Positions 47,801-60,829 of a stretch of 64,000 nt of DNA are shown here, in pieces. Both the position numbers and the translations under genes were made by a program. Each line of letters opens with the position of its first letter. Position 1 is the first letter of the stretch. The notes below the pieces were generated by a model that was not told where the DNA came from, ran no database searches, and saw only the letters and a program-made list of their open reading frames with translations. Origin of the DNA: Apostichopus parvimensis (taxonomy: Eukaryota > Echinodermata > Holothuroidea > Aspidochirotida > Stichopodidae); NCBI GenBank assembly GCA_000934455.1, contig KN884769.1, forward strand, positions 22,242 to 86,241. The letters are read 5' to 3'.

Positions 47801-48100
47801 GTTTTTCCTCTGTGATTACACATAAACGAATAGCTCACTCATAGCTCACATATATTTGGCATCGATCTTTACATAAAGCATTGGTTCGACTTGTTCTCTC
47901 TGAACCGTTTGCCCAAATTACTAATGGAGTCTAAGATTAAACACGTAATTGCTCCCTAGTAAAAGTAGCCTACTTGTGCAATAGGCTGAGAATTGTAGTG
48001 TTTTTTTTCTCTTATGCTGAAAAACATCTCACATTATGCAAGTGTTATTATTATTTAGTAGCACAGTTTAAAATAAAATGCAATAAAGCGCTAATATTTT
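44840..48100. other. Intergenic between genes A and B
   Basis: Apart from the palindrome at 47044-47095, no structured element is seen. Open stretches at 45351-45635 and 47471-47815 lack splice or homology support. Confidence 0.5.
47044..47095. repeat. Palindrome, 22-bp perfect arms
   Basis: GTGTTCACATGTAATATTAC plus AT (47044-47065) and its exact reverse complement (47074-47095) are separated by 8 bases. The left part of the right arm also repeats TTCACATGTAATATTAC directly, so the hairpin may have arisen by templated copying. Confidence 0.9.
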
Positions 48101-48109
48101 TGAAATTGT

Positions 48110-51100
48110 TCATGTACAACTGGTATGCCCTTTCATGGATTCGTACGAGTTAGCAGAACTAACGTCGTCATCACTCGGCACTGCGAGAAGTTCTGGGAGA
48201 TGATCCGTCTGAAAAGGTAGACATTGAAGATTAACACGATAACAGAAGCAAGCTCGTAAAGAATGCTATCAAGTCATTATTATATAACACATCAAGTTAT
48301 AAATTGCCCATATCAAACGGAGACCCTGCATCAGCAAAGAACACACACAACCCCACCCCACCCCCCCCCCCCCAAAGAACTACATGGAATACAAATATTT
48401 AATTTAAGTGGTGTGTTGTTTGGGTGTAAAACACAGAAATGATCCGTGAGACTATAAACGTACTCTTGCCGTCATCAAGCTTAAAGAAAGAAAACAAATC
48501 TAACTATTGTTTGTTACATCATCATGTTTTCCCTAGCAACTGGATATTTTACTCACCAAAGAAAGAGTGCCTTCATCCTGAAAAACTGATCTTAACTTGG
48601 AAAACAACGGCCGTTCAGATGACTCCAATTTCCAGCAATCCGTTAAAATAGCAAACCTGTTAATACACGGATAGGATGAAATAACTTACTAAAATACTTT
48701 AATGGAATATAAGCTCTCAGCTATATCAGCATGTGCAACGAACGAAAGTCATATATGCAATATGCACATGCAGTTCAGTGTACATATTTATGCCATTATT
48801 TTCTAGCGTCTCGAAGTAACTTATCATGTGCTTGATTTCACCAGTATAGCTTGAGACCACGCTACAATAAGGATGCTACAAATCTATTGCTCACCTGTAA
48901 CGAGTAATGAATTGCTATGTCAAATGAAATTAATAATGAAACTAATAAATTGACTCCTTACTCCAAACTAAATACTGCAGCAAACAAAGGTTATATAAAC
49001 TATTGAACGCTAAGCCTTCGGAGGAACCCAAATCAGGAAATGATAACAAACGAGTATTCGGAGGAAGAGCAAGGCTGTCGGTTCCCCGTGATTTATTTCC
49101 GTCGCTCAAAATGATGTGATCCCAAAATAATAACATTATATAAAACAGTTTTCCTTCAAAAAGTTTTAATCTTTTGAGGACATTGTTCATGGCTACTCGG
49201 ATCATTTCAAGAGCTAATTTACTTTATTGCTGTTTATTCGATATAATTATCACTTATATTAAGCTATATAAATATCTCTATTGTGTCAATACTCACAGCG
49301 GTTCCGGACAAAACCGTGGCTTAGTGAAGCATGGCATTTTGTCCTCGTGAACAATGATGGCTTTTGCATAGGTGTCGTCAATCTCAGTGCTGATGGTATC
49401 ATCTGAAAAAATATTTATCATGGCACTTCGTATTTGTTGTCTTGCAAGCCATAAAAATGAAACCTAAGATGATCATTTCAATATTTTGTAAATAATATCA
49501 TACATGAAAACCCAGCAAAGACACTTCCCACTGGTGCATATTTTCAATACAAAATAATCCATTCATCAATACATGCAAAATACTGGCGTCAATTGAAATG
49601 GTCACAAAATTAGATCCAGAAGGTAGCCTCGATGTATAAATGTAAGTACATATGCCAAAGAATTCTCCCGAAACTCCGTTTTACCTAGCATTTACGGCAT
49701 AGTTTAAATCCGACTTAGTTTCATGCTAGAGTTTTAAAAACTTCTTCAACCTACAGAGTTTTACATTCCTCACTCGGCAAAACAGTTGGGATTTGCCCGT
49801 GACCGAGCCATTTGATACCTTGGGTCTTTTTGTAGTTCAAGAATACATTCGACGTTTAAATTAAAACTTGTAACAACACTTCAAGCCATGAGTAACTCAA
49901 ATAACTTACTCGTATATAGGACTTCCCAGATTGTAAATGCAGTGTACCATACGTCACTTCCTAAATCATGTTCATTTCTTGCGACTGCTTCCGGTGAGTG
50001 ACAAATAGTGCTAAATCCGTCCTTTAAAGTAAATTGAAAATAAGACAATATTAAAGGAATACTAGTAGGGTACCAATAGGCTGTTCAGGTGATTGAATGA
50101 ACCGGTGCCCCCATGTTCGGGGCCCGAAGGTTAGTCTAAACACGTTTAGCAAGTGCATCACAACTTTTAGTCGTGTTTTCGCATGGATATACTTGAATGA
50201 GTGTTAGTGTGTTTATGTCATGTCTGTCCTAGTTAGTTAACAACTGATTTTTCCAGTAGACAAACAAATTAACTGCCCACTGTTTTTACCCTAGTATTAC
50301 ATTAAGCCTTACATTAAGACCGGCCGCCGGCCGTATAAGCCGTTGAAACGCATTGTAATAGGGTGAATGTGGATTCCCCACATGGCCCGTTGCTCTTTGG
50401 TACACCACTGCTTCGTATACGAATACAAGTAAGTTCATTGATAATTTGTTGCTCTTTTTGCCAAGTAACAACAGTTATAAGTTTACTTACTTCTTTCTTC
50501 ATGTCGTCCAATACCCGCGAAGCTTCTTCTCTGTGACAAAAGTCATACAGTTGGCAAACCTTCTCCTCAGTCATTCGAATCTTCTTGGTAGTCAAACCCG
50601 GATGAGCAAGCTACAAAACGACAAAGAGACAGATACAGAGAGGGAAATGAAGAGAAAGGTGCATGGAGATCAGGATAATGATAATGATAATGACGGTGAG
50701 GACGACGTGGAATACGTTAAAAATGTCAATTTTCTGCCTACTACAAAGCATTGCAGTTATCCATGATACACTACAATATATGAACATTGCAAATGTTCCC
50801 AACATTCAATAAAATATATAGTAAACTGTTTCTTATTAACCCCTAAAATTGTAACCGGTACATTAACACTGACAACAAAGTAGATAACGTACTCCATGTG
50901 ACACAAGAAATTCCATCCCCAGTAGTACTTGAGAGGCTAACTGTAGTCGACGTGAAGTAAAGTTGCTTTCATCAGCTTTGTTATCCTCCGACAGATAGCT
51001 GTGAAGATCCACCGAATGTGAATATGTTTGTAGCACTAGTAATTTCTCTGTAGAAGAAGGGATTACAAAAAGAAAGACTGCCCAGTTTGTGGTGGGTACA

Positions 51101-52626
51101 AATTACTTCAATGATTGATTTGCTAGTGGCGTAGAGCTCACTTGTTCCGTGACCAAACGACGTACTTCATTTTTTGACTGTGAATACTGTTCAGCTCAGT
51201 TTATGTTCTCTATGGATCCTCCAAAGAAGGTATCAGAGCAAGAAACAGATAATATAATAGGGTAATACAGATGACAGTCACAAGAGAGATACATGATAAA
51301 CAGGACTGCAAAAACTGATACAAGATATCTACCATGGTGGCACCAGTACTACAGTATATGCTGACAGTTGTGGCGAGGTTTCCATTATCACAACACAAAA
51401 GTGACATGAATTATAAAAAACTTCGATTGAAAAAGGTTATGTGTCTTAATCAAGCTGCGTATGGCTCTAAAATATGGTGTGAGGTAAAGATTTCTTTCTT
51501 TCTTAAAGGCTGATCATCCTGAGATAGAATGACATTTATCGTATTTATACAACAGAATGATGGTAATGTTAAGCTTTGGAGGACGGATTTTAAGAATAAG
51601 GCGGACAAAGTACTATGCTAAACTTTCCACCCTTCTACCAAAAGACCTCATGGGGTCATGGTATTGAAATTTACAAATTCCTGATATCAATAACCATCAG
51701 CTATCATGTGGAAGGGAAAATGTATATGCTCCGGCGAGCTCGAAGTGGAACGTATCGTTCGTTATGTTACTTGAGTAAGCTATTAACTGTGGTATGTAAC
51801 ATTTACATTTTGAGCAATGTCATGAAGGTGGGGATGGAGCGCTCGACAACTGAACTAATCAGAGCTGAGAACCTTGTCGTTGAAGGTCTACTCGTAGTTA
51901 GTTGTTTCTTACACATGTAGGTTAAACCCAGCAATCACAGTAAGAGGTTTTCAAAACAGGCTGAGCCATAGCCGAAATGTCCCATCTTATTTCAAAGTAT
52001 TTAGCAGGTGTTACGAGGCTATTATTAAATGACATTAAAGAACATGCTAGATAGATAGAAATATTACCGCCGTCCAGGCAAAGTCCTACGCATTCAGCAA
52101 TATGTCGACAACCAGGAAGTTCAATAATTTTCTTTGCAAACATCTCCCAATTGTATCTTGATTGGTTTATTGTATCTGCATGAAAGAAATACCCAGGCAA
52201 TTATGCAGCTATAAAAGGTACGGAAAGTGAAAGGTAAATTAAACAATGGAAATATCAAATTGAATTATTTGAGGGGATAACACCTAACATTTCATATGGA
52301 AATATTTCCTCAGTTCTTTTCTTGGAAGCAGGTGGTAAGCAATTTCCACCATACAGGAATCAATGATGTTCAAGCACCACCTAAAATAAATTTTGGTTGA
52401 GATTTAACTAAAAATAACACTCATTGCTTGTGTTCTAATTTCAAATAATGTTTTATACCGTTCCGCAGAGAAATCGTTATATACTCCTTTCGACCTTGCG
52501 ACTTGGTTAACGTCCCCATCCACCTTTGGAAGATAACACCTTCTGAAATACGTGTTAGCAAGCAAACCCTCTTTCGATCAATAATGCTTGCCTCAGGAGC
52601 GTCATCAAAAAGACTGTGGTATCTCT
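48110..52626 (-). CDS. Gene A pseudokinase domain and tail exons
   Basis: Eight exons carry a tyrosine-kinase-like fold. The glycine loop is degraded to RISEGVIFQRWMGTL (only one of three glycines kept). The strand with the ATP-binding lysine reads YITISLRN, so VAIK has become ITIS. Helix C-type residues follow (WEMFAKKIIELPGCRHIAE). The catalytic loop reads HPGLTTKK instead of HRDLAARN, and DFG reads DFC. Structural kinase landmarks remain: SPEAVA (APE position), GSDVWYTAFTIWEVL, RFCPEPL, DCWKLESSERPLF. Loss of Lys, HRD Asp and DFG Gly together argues strongly against phosphotransfer and for a scaffold or allosteric role. The tail ends NSYESMKG, a YxxM site. Confidence 0.9.
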
Positions 52627-55600
52627 CTATGAAAACAAAAGCAAGATGCCAAAGAAATTAAGCAAGAAATTACTTAATAAGAATCTCTGGAGACTAATAA
52701 AAACTAATAATCTGAAATCTAAAAGGCCAATCGAAATGCAGGAGTGACTGTTAATAATTTTATTTGAAAAAAATAACAGGAACAAGAATAGCCCAATGTT
52801 GTTCAAAATTTTGTTACGAAAGGGTCGACAATATTTTTCAACTTATTACGAAATCACAGGGATCGACGTATTAGTCACACAGAAAGATAAAGCTTCTGCA
52901 CAATACAGTGCATATATGGAAACTTTTAAGTTATATGGTCGCTTGCAATGGGCCAGAACAGAAATGTTATTGAACGGATACTGATAAAATTTCACAAATT
53001 GTAAGTTAAGACAATATTAATGAAAAGAATTTCATGTTTTGCATAACCATAATTGGTTCAAGAGTTCCCCAGCAGTCGATAAATAGTGCATGAAAATTGG
53101 CTGCATAGCTACTGACAGGGGAAAGGAGTACACAAACTGACGTCGCTATTTGTTTACAGACTCTGTACCATGAATACAGCCATGCGAACAACCCGTAAGT
53201 ATATCCTAAGTACGTATTGTATGTATAAGTGCGTGACGTCTAGACTCGTTTTGTGATCTATTAATTCACGTTAACGTGTAATGACTACCTGAAATGCAAA
53301 ACAGATTCCGGCCATTGAGGACACCAACTCAAAACGCATTGGGGCCGGGAGTTCGACTATACATTTTGGACCCAGAGACAAACGAAGATAAGGATGTATC
53401 TGGTTTGAATAATGACGAAGAAATAAGAACACAGGCCAGCACTTTAACATAACCTTAGTTGGCCTAGGTCTAAGTTAGTATTAGTATAGTAGGCGATACA
53501 GATTTTGGGAACAAAATCGTCAATAGCAGGCCGGTACTCAATGACAGTCGAAATGTGTGCATGATCTTCGGCGTAGGTATCGTGCAAACAGACTTACAAA
53601 CCTGCCGAGCAAGCTGCATGTTTTTTTACATACATATTCGTAGCAGACGATTCTTGTTTACCTCTCCAAAACACGCTAGCATATTAAGTACATGATATTC
53701 TGGTCAGGGATATATCACTATGATAAGCAACTACATTGCCTGTAGAGTTCAATGCACGGATAACAAGTATGAGAAATGCAGTTCCATGTTTTCCTAGAAT
53801 TTTCTCAAATCATGATAAGGACTACAGATGTGCTAATCACAAGAATGCAGCAACTGACAACTTTCACTTTCTACAAGAGCAAGCAAGAGTATAATATTTT
53901 GCCATCGAGTAAAATATCTAAACTATTCTAGCAGTTTTCTTTCAATATCATAGAAAATGTGAAAAGCACCCAGGATTAAAGCATATCAGAAGGGTTCCAT
54001 ACCAATGATTATATATGTTATATCTGTTCACAATTATTCCAAAACCATTGTTCACTATTTGCTGCGTAAATTTAATTTCTTTCTCTCAATGTTAACAAAT
54101 GCTTATAAGAGGAACTAGGTTTAACTTCACTGTGATTCCTTGGATGTGAAAAATCATAAAGGACTTAATACTGTTGATGAAATTATACCACTCAGTGAAT
54201 TTTTTTGTTTTTACTTATTACGTATCGCAAATTTATCTTAAAGATGTGCTTGACGGCATACGGTACCAAATATTTGGTGCTAGATAAACAAGAAGGAAAC
54301 CAATGATTAATGTAATTTACCATCGTCGAAGTCAGGAACTTCAAGAGAGGTCTGTTTTGATGGTTTCTCGGGAAGCTTCATGCTAATATTAAAGAAAATG
54401 CCAAATTAAGTACTAATCACAAATGGGAAAGCAGGTGTGTCATTACATTGGCTTTATTTGGTTCCACACCTGGTGATAGTTCAGTATAATTAATTTCAAC
54501 ATTAATACTTCAAAAGGATATAAAACATTTAAAACATATAAAACACTTACTTCCAGCCATTCATCATATCGCTACCGAAGAAATTAGCTGCAGATAATGC
54601 TGGTTTATTTTTGCATAAAATATAAGAAAATGTAGCATATACCTGTTGATGGTGTGCAAGTTTATGTTGAATGTTACATTTCATATCAAATATTGTTCAT
54701 TTGTTCTTGCTGGTCACCAGAAGTTTAACACATGGATGTCTTTGTTAAAAGTGCAACGAAATAAATAACATTTTACCTCGTAGGTATAGTTTGTTCTATG
54801 GAATACAGTGATGTTCTAATTACAGAAAGGTCATCAAGGTTTTTGAAATAGTTGAACGTATATGTTTATTAGTATTTTAGTTGTACACAGTGTACGAACT
54901 TGAAATTAACATAACTCGAATATGGTATGAAAGAATTAATGAAACTTCCCTCGCCTTACTTTCCTCTTCTATATATGTCAAAAATAATTGACATTTCCTT
55001 AATCACGTCCACTTATATTTTCAGTAAAAGCAGCAATTAAATACTCAATATAATATTGATGTGTTTATTACGTTGCTTTCAGATAATCTTAGAAATTTCA
55101 GAGATACGTATAATATTAACCTTGTACTCAACAAACTGTTTACTGCATACGTGCATATTCCATATTAAATTAGTGTTTTGTTTTAGTATGAATGAATAGA
55201 CTGGTGATATCGCTACACCCGAATGAGTCATGGATACCTTACGTTAAGTACCTACCTCGGCGGTCGCCTTCCAGTCAATGTCATGGTACCTGGGACAATA
55301 AAGATATATCGATATCACTTTAAAACTCAACAATAGTAAGCGTATAGATAAAAAATAGTTGTGTGCTTCGAAGTTGAACAGGAAGTAGATGTAAAATTGA
55401 TAGTCAAAATTAATTCTGGGTGAAAGTTTATCGTCAAAAAAGAAAACATATTATAATAAAAGAAGTGTTTACCAGGAAGTGTCTCTATTGCCTCTTGTTG
55501 ATGGTCAAATCTGTTTAAGTATAAACCAACACAGAATGTGAAACGTGAAATCCAATTTAGTAATTCATTGAATTGAATTTTTGAATNNNNNNNNNNNNNN

Positions 55601-58600
55601 NNNNNNNNNNNNNNNNNNNNNNNNNNNNNNNNNNNNNNNNNNNNNNNNNNNNNNNNNNNNNNNNNNNNNNNNNNNNNNNNNNNNNNNNNNNNNNNNNNNN
55701 NNNNNNNNNNNNNNNNNNNNNNNNNNNNNNNNNNNNNNNNNNNNNNNNNNNNNNNNNNNNNNNNNNNNNNNNNNNNNNNNNNNNNNNNNNNNNNNNNNNN
55801 NNNNNNNNNNNNNNNNNNNNNNNNNNNNNTAGTATATCTAAAGTACTCGTTAAACTAACCTACAGAAAAAGGAGAAAGTATATTCAATAATATAAAGGGT
55901 TTGAAAGTGAAAGCATTCATTACCTTACATTTGCATGGGCATGTAATCCTGAAATAGAATATCGGTATGAAATGTGCTATCATAATATACTTGAAGATTT
56001 ATAAGATATGGTTAATCATTAATAGCTGGAGCGTGCTAATTTACTTCTCTTCATGTTCAAATATCGTTGTCATGTTTACAAGCTGACAATACACCAATTG
56101 GAACATGTCTCTGTTTCTATTATCATATTATGCCGCCAAAGCTCTCAATTATGCGTTGGTACGGGCGATACAATCAATTGTATTTCTTTATAAACAAGAG
56201 ACTAAGTGTACTTAAATCTGGCTTTTGAGTAGAGTAAAGTTTCATTATATGTCGCGATGATTCAAAGCTGCCATAAAAACGTACTTCACCATGAACTAAA
56301 CTAAACAAAAGCGCTAAAATAGTGAATTGTCTGTTTCGGGCCTTTCGGCACTACTCATTTATGCCTAACATCATACGAAGTTATGCTGCAACTCAACAGG
56401 TCAAACGACTTTTTTTGTCTTCGAAAATCATTTCTAAAATGAAAGTCATCATGTTTTGAAATTCTCTTAACTAAAAATGTAACATTTCTAAATTTAAAGA
56501 TCGAGGTAGCTATGAGTACAAAGTTAGATATCTAGTCAATCAAGTGCTCTCCTTAAAGTTTGACTGTAGACACAAAAGGACTTTTGATACAGTGACGTCT
56601 GCCACTGTTTTTGGTTATGTTAATATATATTTTGTTCAGTGAGAGCCTCATGATCAATCGACGTGGTGATGTTAAACAAATGCAATATGACATTTAATTA
56701 ACTCTGAAAGAGCATTACCGTTACCTTTTACTCGTCGAAAACACATAGCTATCACAAATACAGCAGCAACAGACGACACAATGAGGGAAATAGCAAGGAT
56801 ATTCATATTGTTTTTTTCTGAATTGCTGTCTGAGAAAGAAAAATTATAGAAAACGAATGTTACATTTCAGTTACTACGATTTTGATTAAACTGGATGCCA
56901 AGTGACTGGAAATTTAAATTGTATGTAAACCTTGAACTTTTACAAAATTCTAATATCGTGATGGTAGTTTACTCTTGAACGTACTTACCATTCATAATGA
57001 TGACATTGAGAGACACAGTTGACTCCTCGTGATCCTCTGTTTGATGTGTGCATGACAAAATACCGCTTCGGCGAGGACTAAAGATGAATTCGTCTTCTAC
57101 ATCATATGTCCCAGTGTAAAATCTATTAAACCTCATTTTAACATCACCTACAGCGGAAATCACGTGACCGTCACTAGTTGTCCACAGAAATACACCAACA
57201 GATCTGGCACTGAAAGCAATGCATTGAAGGACAAGAGATTCGCCAGCCGAAACAGCCATATCACCACGCGTCACGTTGACATTACCTACTTGCAGTCGGA
57301 GTTCAGGGAGAACTGTAATAAAACGTAATGTTAGAGAAGATTTTTTATTACCTTTTGACGCATTTGGTATTACTCTACAAAGTGAAGTGTATATGGTTTC
57401 ATCACTCTTTACGTAAGTTCACAGGCCCAATACCCTATTGTGTAAACTAATAAAAATTAGAGCTGATAAGTCTATTTCTTTTTGTGTGCTTTTCTTTCAT
57501 TGTTTTGGTTTAAACTAACAGAAGATTTAAGCAAAACATTTATTTTTGTACTAAACAAGAAATAAATATCATTAAACACAACCCACATATCGGATAAGCA
57601 GAACGTGATATCATACCTTGGTTTAATATATATATATACATAAATCTCAAGAAATTATTTCATTATAATGGTTAACTATAATTACATCATCATTTAAGGC
57701 AAGCCAATGATTACATGTATAGTTAAACAAGAAAGGAAAAACCATTGTTACCTACAACAACCAGCATCGTTTCTACGAATTTTTTTACTTTTCGAGTCCT
57801 GAGGCTACATCTTATCCAAATTCTGAGAGCGTTACGTGGGAATGCCATGTACGACATCAAGTTGTTGTCATCAAATGTTGATACGTTTGCAACAGGTCGT
57901 GATCCGCTTCCTAGTTCCACGGTCACCGTTTGGGTAACATTTGGTTGAAAATTTTGCTCACCCGGCTGGCATTGAATTAAGTTCATTCTTGAAGCAGATA
58001 CCTTGTCATTCCATAAGGTAGTTTCATTATTTACGGTCAAAGATAATGAATAATCTATTTTGCAAAGAAAATGTACACCTTTTAAATGTCTGCTAAACGT
58101 ATACATACTGCTTGTATAAACTGCCAAATTGAAGAAGCCAAATATTGCATATTAACAAAAAGACATTGAAATACGATAAGATTCAGATCCCCATCGAGCA
58201 ATGCGATGGCCTTGCGACACAATTGTTTCACTCACATGTATATTTGTAATCGTGTTTCAAAAATCACTTACAACGTATTAAAACAGTCTACTTTGGCTTA
58301 ATTTAGAATTTCTCACATTATGTAGGCATATCACAAACACGCATATGTTTTCTATCTTAAGTAGACTCATCTCCAAATCAGTACATAACATTAATTATCT
58401 GCAAATGTGAATAACGTACCATATGTTTTCATGAGTAAGATTTTGTCTACGCTGAAATAGTTCTCTCGAGTTGATGTGCAGTTGAAGATGTCAGCAGAAC
58501 CGTTTCCGTTATAGGTCATTGATGTTATCATGTCAAACGTATGTGGATTATCCTTGTTCACCGTTACCAGTCTTGCAGTATTTATCAGAACATCGTTCAC

Positions 58601-59801
58601 TGTCCATGTCATGTTCAGTACGGGCTTAGTTGCAATCACTTTACAGGTCACATTGTATTCTTTACCACTGATTCCTTTAAAGTAGGCTGATTCATTTAAG
58701 CCATCAACAAAAATCACGATACTTGGTACGGCTGTTTATTAGCAAACAAAATAAAAGAAAATTAGAGAAAGGCTAATTCTGTGGTTCTAAACGATTCAGA
58801 AATGATGCCTAAGTAAATTATATGAATTATATAGCTGTAGCATGGTTTAAGCATACTGACAAGTACCGAATTATAAATGCATAATGCGGAAATTTTTGTA
58901 AGCAACATTCTAATCGATGAAAAAATTAGAATTTAAAGTACAACTATCTATAAAGCCTACAACGTTACGCTCGAAATTGATGTACTTTTAGTCCTGTACA
59001 ATTATTGCATCATAACCCTTCTATGAGAAAAGAAACATTTGACGTACATCATAAATCCTTAAGATGTGCGGATGTTATAGACTATTTTACAAAATTTATG
59101 ATATGAAGATACTTACAAAGGACTTCAACACAGTAGTCAATGTGATTCCCATTATTATCTTTGCATACGTATCTTCCATCATTCGAGATACGGACAGGAT
59201 GCAGATTCAACGAATAGCTGTCTTCCAGTAGATCAATATTGTTGTCAGTCGCTATTGGTGTGGTCCCTGCATATAACATCTCGTTCTCCCACTTCCAGAC
59301 AGAGGTAAGTACGTTGTTAACGTCACATTTCAGGACCAATTGCTCCCCTACAAGTGGATGTACTACCGTGCAATCCGACTGCTCTGTACAATTGACGGCT
59401 GAAACAAAACCAAATGATTTTACAGTGCACTCCGTCGAGAAATGAAAGAACATCATGTTAATGCAAGCGTATGCATTACGAACAGCATTACGTCTTTTCA
59501 ATAAATGAACTTCGTAAATTGATCCAAATGGCACCAGATATGTTTAAAATTAAACGACACAGGTTATACCACGAAAACAGGAACCATTTTTCTATGCATG
59601 TACCCCTGGAACTATATTAACCATTGACATAAACCATCGGTAAGAAAGTTACGGTTCTAAAGACACTATAAATTGAAGCAAATAACTAATGTCTGTGTAC
59701 CTACCTTTACAAACATTTAAAAGAATAATCATGAAGAAGCAAACGAATCGTAGCGATCTCCCTGTTCCTTTCTTCTTACCCATACAAACGTTTAAGTCCA
59801 T
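48110..59801 (-). CDS. Gene A: Ig-like transmembrane receptor pseudokinase
   Basis: Nineteen exons with AG/GT borders and matching phases sum to 2637 nt (878 codons plus stop): 59801-59705, 59398-59117, 58731-58420, 58120-57752, 57312-56989, 56829-56725, 55948-55924, 55510-55473, 55289-55256, 54571-54551, 54382-54321, 52626-52459, 52175-52068, 51047-50893, 50610-50491, 50021-49910, 49402-49297, 48656-48557, 48208-48110. Order: signal peptide (RFVCFFMIILLNVC), four Ig-like domains (about 33-461), membrane span (about 470-492), juxtamembrane region, tyrosine-kinase-like domain (about 580-845), 33-residue tail with YESM. The layout is that of an Ig-type receptor tyrosine kinase (FGFR/VEGFR/PDGFR-like), but the catalytic residues are replaced. 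The gap at 55587-55829 falls in an intron and could hide an extra small exon. Confidence 0.88.
55587..55829. other. Assembly gap (N)
   Basis: N run between gene A exons 7 and 8. Exon 7 ends in phase 2 and exon 8 starts in phase 2, so no exon is required here, though one whose length is a multiple of three could be missing. Confidence 0.99.
56725..56829 (-). CDS. Gene A membrane-span exon
   Basis: A phase 1-1 exon of 105 nt. It encodes a polar start (DSNSEKNN), a hydrophobic run of about 23 residues (MNILAISLIVSSVAAVFVI followed by AMCF) and a positive stop-transfer FRRVK. The positive residues after the span put the kinase-like region inside the cell. Confidence 0.92.
56989..59398 (-). CDS. 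Gene A ectodomain exons: four Ig-like domains
   Basis: Four phase 1-1 exons, one domain each. 59398-59117 (282 nt): LVLKCDV / SVWKWEN / DGRYVCK. 58731-58420 (312 nt): NVTCKVI / NMTWTV / IFNCTS. 58120-57752 (369 nt): a divergent domain with HFLCKI, LWND and WIRCSL. 57312-56989 (324 nt): VLQCIAF / VFLWTTS / ILSCTHQ. One-exon-per-domain with phase 1-1 borders is the classic layout for shuffled Ig domains. The first is a paralogue of the gene C Ig exon. Confidence 0.9.
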
Positions 59802-60829
59802 TTTACTGTGGGGATAAAAAAGAAACTTTGAAAGTTGTAAAACGTCTTTTTATCAAATGATCCAAATATGTATCTTAAAATATTTCAAGGTAACTTACCA
59901 AAAACGCTCACCTTTTTAGTTAGCATTACTCAGTTTCAAATGAATCAACTTAATGACAGTTCAAATTCGATTGTTATTACGCCACGCACTATACGTGTTG
60001 TGCTGCCTGCTTTAACCAATGCGAAACAAAAACGAACCTCACTGTCGTACTATATCAAGTATATATAAAAAGAAAAGAAAAAAATGTTGAATGGCGTATT
60101 ATAGTTGCCATCAGTTGAAGTATATTAATTATTAATCAAGATAGTATTGTCATTCTTCAAATTAAATATGATAGCATATCTAATCAAGACGAAAGTTTCA
60201 CTTCGGCTTGGCCTTAGGCCAGATCCATACGAATTAGTTGTTTTAATGCACGTAGACGTTTCAGTTTGCTGATGTTATACAATAATACAACAAAGAAAGT
60301 CAACAATATCGTTAATATTCTCATCAATTGCAGATGTAATGGTCTTTAAATCGGTAAATACATACTAAGGTACATGTTTAAGAAATAATTTTCATGAACC
60401 TTTCATCAAACAGCTAAAAACATATACACACGGGAGGTGTATTCATTTGTTTCCAATATTTTTAATTGCACAGATATCGTTGGTTAAGAGATGCAACTAT
60501 TATATCTTGCTCTCCCCCACCCCCCCCCCGAAAGTATAATGACACTAAAATTGCAGTTAAGAAATGCTATCATTAGTCTATAAGAAAACTCGACACGACC
60601 ACAGGAATTGCTTTGAGCACGACCCTGGGTAGACTATTTGAAGGTCTATATACTCTGTGTCGCATATATTAACAGAGTTACAAAGACGACTGCAAACGAC
60701 AGAATCTTCTTAAACTTAATAGTCATCTTTTAATTCCGACTTGGTTACGACTTGTAATTGGCTAGTGGAAAACAGAACTTTCAAATCAATTTCGTCGTCC
60801 GGCGATATAATAAATAAGGTTCACTTGGC
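59802..60829. other. 5' flank of gene A, promoter not resolved
   Basis: This should hold the gene A 5' untranslated region and promoter, but no canonical element could be fixed. A C-rich run lies at about 60516-60530. The phrase TATAAGAAAACTCGACACGACCACA near 60579 returns at about 61654, so it flanks the SINE array on both sides. Confidence 0.45.

Noticed and set aside
48439-48651. Plus-strand 70-codon open frame
   Set aside because: It is the antisense shadow of gene A exon 18 (48656-48557).
52270-52388. Open stretch with an acceptor between gene A kinase exons 12 and 13
   Set aside because: In the phase required by exon 12 it meets a stop at once, and exons 12 and 13 join directly to give a continuous kinase-like sequence without it.
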